A stretch of 37,174 bases of DNA from IMG/VR virus record IMGVR_UViG_3300042294_002487, positions 1 through 37,174 of that record; one strand, 5' to 3'. Below are positions 35,184 to 37,174 of this stretch, in pieces. Position numbers and translations under genes: made by a program. A model generated the notes under the pieces. It was not told where the DNA came from. It searched no databases and saw only the letters and a program-made list of their open reading frames with translations. Source of the stretch: a virus. Each line of letters begins with the position of its first letter. Within the stretch, counting starts at the first letter, position 1.

Positions 35184-36416
35184 TTATCCTATAAAAATTG
35201 TCATTGGAACTTGATTAATTTCAGCAACACGAGCTACTGATTCTGCTTGTCTTCTTTCAAGTAATGCTTGACGAGATGTTTGATCAAAATATTCTCTTAA
35301 TCTTGTAATTAAAGCTTCTTTTTCAGCAGTAGCTGCAGATAATAAATCTTGTTGATTTAATGTTACTTCAGCTCCTGGAATTGGTACTGTAGCGTATTTA
35401 CCTCTTACATATCCTAATACTTCTTTAGCTTTTGCTAAAGTATATTCAAAAATCCAACTTCTACCTACTGAATTAATATTAGAATAAATTGGATTTACAT
35501 AAGGAACGTTAGATGTATTAACTATTTTATTAGTACCATCTGCAAAAGCAGCATCTAATCTATCTTGGATTTTAATAAAATCAAATACTAAATAATGTCC
35601 ATACCATAAATCTTCACCTCCATCAAAATCACCACCAGCAAATCCAGTACCAGGTACAGGAAATACAGAAATTATATTATTTATAATATTAAATGTATAA
35701 TTTGAAAGTGTTACTGTGTTTTGCATTTCAATTGCTTGAATGTTTTGCATAGTAAAACTTGTAGGCATCATAAGATAGTTTGCATATCCATATCCAAAAC
35801 CGTATAAACCCGCAGGAGGAACACCTCCTAATCCACCCTGACCAGTCATGAGAGCAGTTGAATATAACTGATTAATTGCTGGTGGTGGTTGGTACCAAAC
35901 ATTTTTAATTTCAATTCCACCAACAATACCTTCTTCTTCAGCCCATTTTGCTAAATCATAAGTTTGAACTCCAGGTTGTAAAGTAAGTCTTCCTTTAAAC
36001 CAAGTTACATTACCACCAGCACCTGCTTCTTCACCATATTGTTGAGATAATCTAACAATAGTAGCCATTGTTGGAGTAAATACAGCATTATTTACATCAA
36101 TTCTATCTGAAGCTCCTTCTAAAGACAAATAATTATCTCTTGTTTGAAAAGCATATAATTCATTACCATAAATTGTTACTGCTTCTTCAAATCCAGCCCA
36201 GAAATTAATATCTTGTAATTCGACGTTTTCAATAGGATAGCCTAAACGTAAAGCACAAAAGTTAGCTACTTTATTAGCATCTGTCTGAAACTGAGAATCA
36301 GTATCATAAAATCCAAATGGTGTTGGAGGAGGCCAAGAACCTGTCACATAATATGAAGATGATACTTGTGCAAATGAGGATGAACCAGGCCAAATTGGAA
36401 TTACTGTAGATGACAT
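35184..36416 (-). CDS. gp13-like neck (head completion) protein
   Basis: 410 residues, longer than T4 gp13 (309). An N-terminal Ser/Pro-rich arm precedes KVANFCALRLGYPIENVELQ and a helix-rich first half. The C-terminal region RSWIFEYTLAKAKEVLGYVRGKY, then GAEVTLNQQDLLSAATAEKEAL and a helix ending RLREYFDQTSRQALLERRQA, follows the conserved layout of T4-like gp13 neck proteins: a Trp/Phe-Tyr helix carrying a Lys, a Gly-x-x-(V/L)-x-(L/M)-(N/D)-G/Q loop, then a long amphipathic helix. A Tyr/Gly/Pro-rich insert (residues 195-260) is not usual. It follows the 140-residue gene after six bases and precedes the gp14-like gene by one, consistent with a 13-14-15 block. Confidence 0.6.
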   Translation of the reverse strand: MSSTVIPIWPGSSSFAQVSSSYYVTGSWPPPTPFGFYDTDSQFQTDANKVANFCALRLGYPIENVELQDINFWAGFEEAVTIYGNELYAFQTRDNYLSLEGASDRIDVNNAVFTPTMATIVRLSQQYGEEAGAGGNVTWFKGRLTLQPGVQTYDLAKWAEEEGIVGGIEIKNVWYQPPPAINQLYSTALMTGQGGLGGVPPAGLYGFGYGYANYLMMPTSFTMQNIQAIEMQNTVTLSNYTFNIINNIISVFPVPGTGFAGGDFDGGEDLWYGHYLVFDFIKIQDRLDAAFADGTNKIVNTSNVPYVNPIYSNINSVGRSWIFEYTLAKAKEVLGYVRGKYATVPIPGAEVTLNQQDLLSAATAEKEALITRLREYFDQTSRQALLERRQAESVARVAEINQVPMTIFIG

Positions 36417-36422
36417 AATTTA

Positions 36423-36845
36423 TTAGGTTGTTGCTATATAATATTCTATACTTGCTGCTGCACCAGATGGTTCAACTTTTACTGATTTAATGTTATCAAA
36501 AGATAATCCACTAATACTTCCAGTCATTTTACTTGTAGACATCATATATGAACTACCAGTAGCAATTAAATAACTCATAGCTTCAGTTGATGAAGATACA
36601 ATTAATTTAACAGGAACTGTAGGTGAATTATTAGTTACTCTTACGTATTGTATACTGCTCGTTACAAATGTACCAGCACCAGGATTACCTTCTATGTTAA
36701 AAAGAGTAGTTACTGATCCTGAAGGGACACTTAAAATTCTATTATCAACATAATTAATACCAGTAATAGTTTGAGTAACAGAAGAACCTACATTATCTCC
36801 GTTTAGTGTTAAAATTTCGTATATTTGGGAAGTAAAAGTTGCCAT
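36423..36845 (-). CDS. Putative virion protein upstream of the neck genes
   Basis: 140 residues, start MATFTSQIYEILTLNGDNV. It is a beta-rich, Ser/Thr-rich chain: TQTITGINYVDNRILSV, FVTSSIQYVRVTNN, VPVKLIVSSSTEAMSYLI, then GSISGLSFDNIKSVKVEPSG. This looks like a small jelly-roll or Ig-like virion protein. I recognise no family. Together with the neck genes (gp13, gp14, gp15-like) it forms one run starting at an ATATTTATA element 10 bases upstream of the ATG. Probably a decoration or neck-associated protein; position is the only support for that. Confidence 0.55.
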   Translation of the reverse strand: MATFTSQIYEILTLNGDNVGSSVTQTITGINYVDNRILSVPSGSVTTLFNIEGNPGAGTFVTSSIQYVRVTNNSPTVPVKLIVSSSTEAMSYLIATGSSYMMSTSKMTGSISGLSFDNIKSVKVEPSGAAASIEYYIATT

Positions 36846-36855
36846 ACCTTTTTCG

Positions 36856-36865
36856 TATAAATATT
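36856..36865 (-). promoter_or_regulatory. ATATTTATA element upstream of the neck genes
   Basis: Minus-strand CAATATTTATA, 10 bases before the ATG of the 140-residue gene. It sits in the loop of a potential hairpin, CTTTTTC ... GAAAAAG, and just downstream of the PhoH-like gene. Confidence 0.5.
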
Positions 36866-36884
36866 GAAAAAGTATGGTTCTAAC

Positions 36885-37174
36885 TTATTTTTTAGAATTT
36901 CCTGATGTACCAGAAGATCCTAAAGTTACTCCTGCTTCATAAGCATCATTATACAGATTAATTAAATCTTCTACAATTGGGTCTCTATGGTTTTGTTTTA
37001 AAGTAATTGCTGATAGATTTTTAATTTTTTTAGCTGCGGCATATAAAAATTTAAATCCAGAATCACGTTTTTGTTTTAAATCTACTTGAGCATCATCACC
37101 ACAAATAATCATTTTAGATCCTTTACCAATACGAGTAACAATCATTTCCATTTGTTCGTGTGTTACGTTTTGAG
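36885..37174 (-). CDS. phoH: PhoH-like ATPase, C-terminal part (5' end cut by window edge)
   Basis: The frame is open to the right edge, so the N-terminal part with the Walker A motif is outside the window. The visible part begins with QNVTHEQMEMIVTRIGKGSK, then MIICGDDAQVDL, the conserved segment of PhoH proteins directly after the Walker B acidic pair (E. coli PhoH has a related AQN-x-T-x-x-Q-M-x-M-x-x-TRIG). It continues with Lys/Ala helices and ALTLKQN/HRDPIVEDLI-type sequence. PhoH-like proteins are predicted ATPases or RNA helicase-like enzymes, common in marine T4-like phages. The chain ends with an extra tail, LGSSGTSGNSKK, that resembles the repeat unit of the giant fibre downstream. 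Confidence 0.85.
   Translation of the reverse strand, partial: QNVTHEQMEMIVTRIGKGSKMIICGDDAQVDLKQKRDSGFKFLYAAAKKIKNLSAITLKQNHRDPIVEDLINLYNDAYEAGVTLGSSGTSGNSKK

Overview
The window is a stretch of virion-structure genes from a T4-like myovirus. Every gene lies on the minus strand, so transcription runs from the right edge to the left. The T4-type landmarks, in transcription order, are: the end of a PhoH-like ATPase, three neck/tail-completion genes that look like T4 13-14-15, then much further on the tail sheath (gp18-like), tail tube (gp19-like), a gp26-family protein, the tape measure protein, a gp53-like LysM protein and other baseplate proteins. Terminase, portal and capsid genes are outside the window. 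The DNA is AT-rich, starts are preceded by A-rich sequence without a clear Shine-Dalgarno element, and no tRNA, integrase or CRISPR array is visible. This fits a lytic phage of a Bacteroidota (flavobacteria-like) host; the host is an inference.

Between the neck genes and the sheath gene sits an accessory block of about 23.7 kb. It opens with one 4507-residue gene (20181-33704). A 125-residue N-terminal domain is followed by about 4216 residues (about 1405 triplets) of uninterrupted Gly-X-Y, almost all Gly-Ser-Ser and Gly-Thr-Ser, and then by a C-terminal peptidase S74 intramolecular chaperone domain with its Ser-Lys dyad. The array has a higher-order structure: the marker GISGVNG occurs 21 times, with spacings of exactly 621 and 468 nt recurring and alternating. 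The codons are shuffled while the peptide stays constant. Two small virion-type genes follow.

Next is a tightly overlapping eight-gene cassette (10743-19201): three methyltransferase-like proteins, two paralogous proteins with a DYD motif (probable GT-A glycosyltransferases), a GT9-like protein, a 762-residue fusion of a GT4 glycosyltransferase with a TibC/BAHT-type O-heptosyltransferase-like domain, and a second BAHT-like protein. Both BAHT-like proteins carry a four-cysteine finger. BAHT enzymes are known to glycosylate serines of repetitive bacterial surface autotransporters. The central hypothesis is therefore that this phage carries its own O-glycosylation (and glycan-methylation) system for decorating its giant Ser/Thr fibre, a shaft that could exceed one micrometre if fully extended.

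The left third holds the tail genes. Two regulatory features stand out. A conserved ATATTTATA element lies just upstream of nearly every transcription-unit-like start. A rho-independent terminator follows the tail tube gene. The gp26-family gene overlaps a downstream frame at a seven-T run immediately before the tape measure gene, the position where tail-assembly chaperone frameshifts occur in other tailed phages.
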